A DNA stretch of 64,000 nucleotides from NCBI GenBank assembly GCA_026874595.1, contig CM049311.1:8407676-8471675 (forward strand), in the 5' to 3' direction. Position numbers and translations under genes: made by a program. The stretch comes from Sipunculus nudus. Lineage: Eukaryota; Annelida; Sipuncula; Golfingiida; Sipunculidae. The notes under the pieces were generated by a model. That model did not search any database. It was not told the DNA's origin and saw only the letters and a list, made by a program, of their open reading frames with translations. Numbering within the stretch: the stretch's first letter is position 1; each line of letters starts with the position of its first letter. Positions 61,880 to 64,000 of the stretch are shown here, in pieces.

Positions 61880-63110
61880 TCACCCCATATAGATTGCCGC
61901 CATTATAAGGGGTGAAATATTTAAATGGCCATAATTTCATAACTAACAGACACAGACACACATTTAAGGTGTCATTTCCAACTAATACTGGGATGCCAGT
62001 TCATTTGGTGACACTTCTGAGGTCATAAATGGTACACTTCCAGTATAAGGTTAAGGTCAATATCAAACTTCGCAGAAAAAAGTCAAAATCGCCATGATAT
62101 GGCATTTCTTTTATAAAAATATATCTCAAGTAGGATTTACATTTAATATTAGGCTGCCCATTCATTCGCTAATACCTCTTAGGTCATGAAAGGTACAAAT
62201 CTTGCATTAAGGTCAAGGTCAATGTCATACTTCCAAGAGAAAAAGCAACAATCGCCATGTTATAACATGTTTCTGCAAAAAGAGGCACAGGAATGCATTT
62301 AAGTTGTCATTTCTGACTAACTTAATAATGCTCATGCATTTGGTGGCACTTCTGAGGTCTAAAAATGCATATATAATGTATCAAGGTCATGGTCAAAGTC
62401 AAATCTGGAAGAAAATAAACAACACTTGTAATGGTAGGGTCCTTTTTCCAACATGTTACAGAAACACATTTAAGTGTAATTTCCACTTGACTTTAGGATG
62501 CTGAGGATGCCCAATCATTTGTTGATACAATAAGGTCATAAAAGGTGCCTATCGAGCAATAAGGTCAAGGTCAAAGCCAAACTTGGATGAGAAATAGTAA
62601 CAACCGCCATTATATAGGATGATTTTGCAGGAAAGTGACATAGAAACACATATAAAGGGTCATTTTCATATAATTTTAAAATTTTGAGGCCAGGAAGGGT
62701 TCATTTCATGCATTAAGGTCAAGGTCAAGTTCTCAGGAAAACTTCAAATTGTCCATGATATAGCATGTTTTTGCAAGAAAGTGACCTATAAAACATTCAA
62801 AGTGTCATTTCCATCTAACTTCAGAATCGACTTCCATGTGGTGATAGTTCTGAGGCCAGAAAGTTATAGATTCATGCATTATGTTAAAGGTCAAGTTCTC
62901 AGGAAAACAGTCAAAGGAAATGACATTCAAAGTGTTTCCATCTAAATTAGAGTGGACTTTCATGTGGTGATACTTCTGAGGCCAGGAAAGGTTCATATCA
63001 TGCATTAAGGTTAAGGTCATGTTCTTACGAAAACACTAGAACTGTAGATGATGTGACATGTTTTTGCAAGAAACTGACATAGAAAAACATAAAGGGCATC
63101 TCTTCCAATA
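61880..63110. repeat. Tandem array of ~165-bp units rich in AAGGTCA
   Basis: At least seven diverged units. Each has CATTAAGGTCAAGGTCAA-type words, GCCATGATATAGCATGTTTT, TGCAAGAAAGTGACATAGAA, AGTGTCATTTCCATCTAACT and GGTGATACTTCTGAGGTCAT. AAGGTCA occurrences fall near 62053, 62209, 62384, 62564, 62718, 62886 and 63012. The array lies in the presumed first CRYZL1 intron or 5' flank. Confidence 0.85.
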
Positions 63111-63782
63111 GAATTCCCACTCATTTTGTTGCTTAGGCCATAATTTGAACATATCATGCATTATGTTCCATGGTTAATATCAAATTTGGTAGGGGAAATA
63201 AGCCAAACTCCCTATGAAATGATACATTTTGGAAAAAAATATGACACTAATGAGATGCAGGTAGGCCATTTAACTTGTCACTGTGACTGTTTTGATAATG
63301 CCCAATCATCGAAAACGAAAACAAATTTCACATGCGCAAGTTATAATACGTTTGAAAGACAGATTAATATGAATCTATCGTACCATATATATGCAAAATT
63401 CATGTACATTCCATGAAGTTGGGAACCATCAGCATTATCTTCTTCAAGCGTATCCCTACTCTTAGATTGTGTTACATTCATGCAAGCAATTCTTAGCATC
63501 AGCCACTTACTGTTTTACACAGCAGATCATCAGGTAAAGGCTTATGAGATCAGGTTCCCCCTACAGTTGCACTTTACTATTTTGATATGCTCATGTGCTG
63601 CTGGTTGTGTAACCCTGATAGGCAAAATAGCAATGGGAGACAATTTCAAGCCCCACACCTCCCGAGGATGTTATTTTCACACAATGCTTGGACCTGATGA
63701 TATTTGCTAGGAGATCCAGGAGAGGGATCTAGATAACATCTGTTAGGATAAGCCGCTGATGGATATCCATCTGTATTCTTAC

Positions 63783-64000
63783 CCCTGATGCATTCTTGAC
63801 AGGGTTAAAAACAAGAGTCATTGTCAAAGGCAGATTCTGATAGGTATTAGTGATATGCTTTGCAGAAGAGAAAGTCAGAGTAAATATTTCTGATGAGCAT
63901 GCAGAAGGAAATGAAGAATGCAAAATCTGCACGACAGCGTACATAACTTTTATTCCTGCTACTAAAAGACCATCATTTGTTGATGCTGATGCATTTGTCA
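63783..64000 (-). CDS. Possible exon running off the right edge, unknown protein
   Basis: A minus-strand frame is open from the window edge for about 72 codons and meets a good donor, GGG|GTAAGA. It contains DGLLVAGIKVMYAVVQILHS and LPLTMTLVFNPVKNAS, of mixed, protein-like composition with two NAS sites. I recognise no family. It could belong to a neighbouring gene, an upstream CRYZL1 exon unlike the human one, or be chance. Confidence 0.25.

Larger units (their letters stand above)
61549..64000. other. Upstream of first visible CRYZL1 exon
   Basis: I searched the minus strand for the expected N-terminal exon (a short MK-GLY-like start ending in a KACALSQ-like segment) and did not find it. 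Apart from the tandem array and the partial frame at the right edge, no features were recognised. Confidence 0.5.

Noticed and set aside
63783-64000. DONSON or another human CRYZL1 neighbour for the edge frame
   Set aside because: No resemblance to DONSON as I remember it; left as unknown.

Overview
This is a nuclear DNA window from an animal. Coding sequence sits in short exons with GT/AG introns, separated by long AT-rich stretches full of (TA)n, (GA)n and poly-C/G tracts and interspersed repeats. The proteins have animal orthologues throughout. A repeat family with ends like AACAAGGGACCCATGGGTC and a GCTCAGCTGA hairpin is one I associate, from memory, with bivalve genomes. A bivalve or other lophotrochozoan is therefore my best guess for the organism; that is inference.

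Four protein-coding genes can be built exon by exon. (1) 3503-6500 (+): the 3' part of PRDM1/Blimp-1, with the PR/SET domain split over two exons and all five zinc fingers in one long last exon. Its 5' exons were not found. (2) 12615-35103 (-): a complete three-exon MRPS6 (mitochondrial ribosomal protein bS6m, 133 aa) spread over 22.5 kb. (3) 35272-49625 (+): a complete eight-exon ATP5PO (OSCP subunit of mitochondrial ATP synthase, 209 aa). (4) 53461-61548 (-): eight exons of CRYZL1 (quinone oxidoreductase-like protein 1), lacking only about the first 40-45 residues.

MRPS6 and ATP5PO are head to head with 168 bp between start codons. That gap holds an ETS/GABP-type site, an ERR-type site and an inverted CCAAT box, so it looks like a bidirectional promoter for two nuclear-encoded mitochondrial proteins. 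As I recall the human map, MRPS6, ATP5PO and CRYZL1 also lie close together at 21q22.11, so this looks like a very old linkage group.

Most other sequence is introns and intergenic DNA holding mobile-element debris. This includes two hAT-like non-autonomous elements (one with a perfect 8-bp target duplication), a PIF/Harbinger-like MITE, a Tc1/mariner-like MITE, a foldback element interrupted by a second element, and a young ~2.5-3 kb repeat present as an inverted pair. There are also a possible tRNA-derived SINE head, three copies of a ~130-bp module in ATP5PO introns, a 54-bp minisatellite and two long tandem arrays around CRYZL1, one of them dense in TNAAGGTCA motifs. A less AT-rich, repeat-poor island at about 15.0-15.9 kb inside MRPS6 intron 2 is a candidate regulatory element. 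I saw no rRNA, canonical tRNA, CRISPR array or prokaryotic feature.
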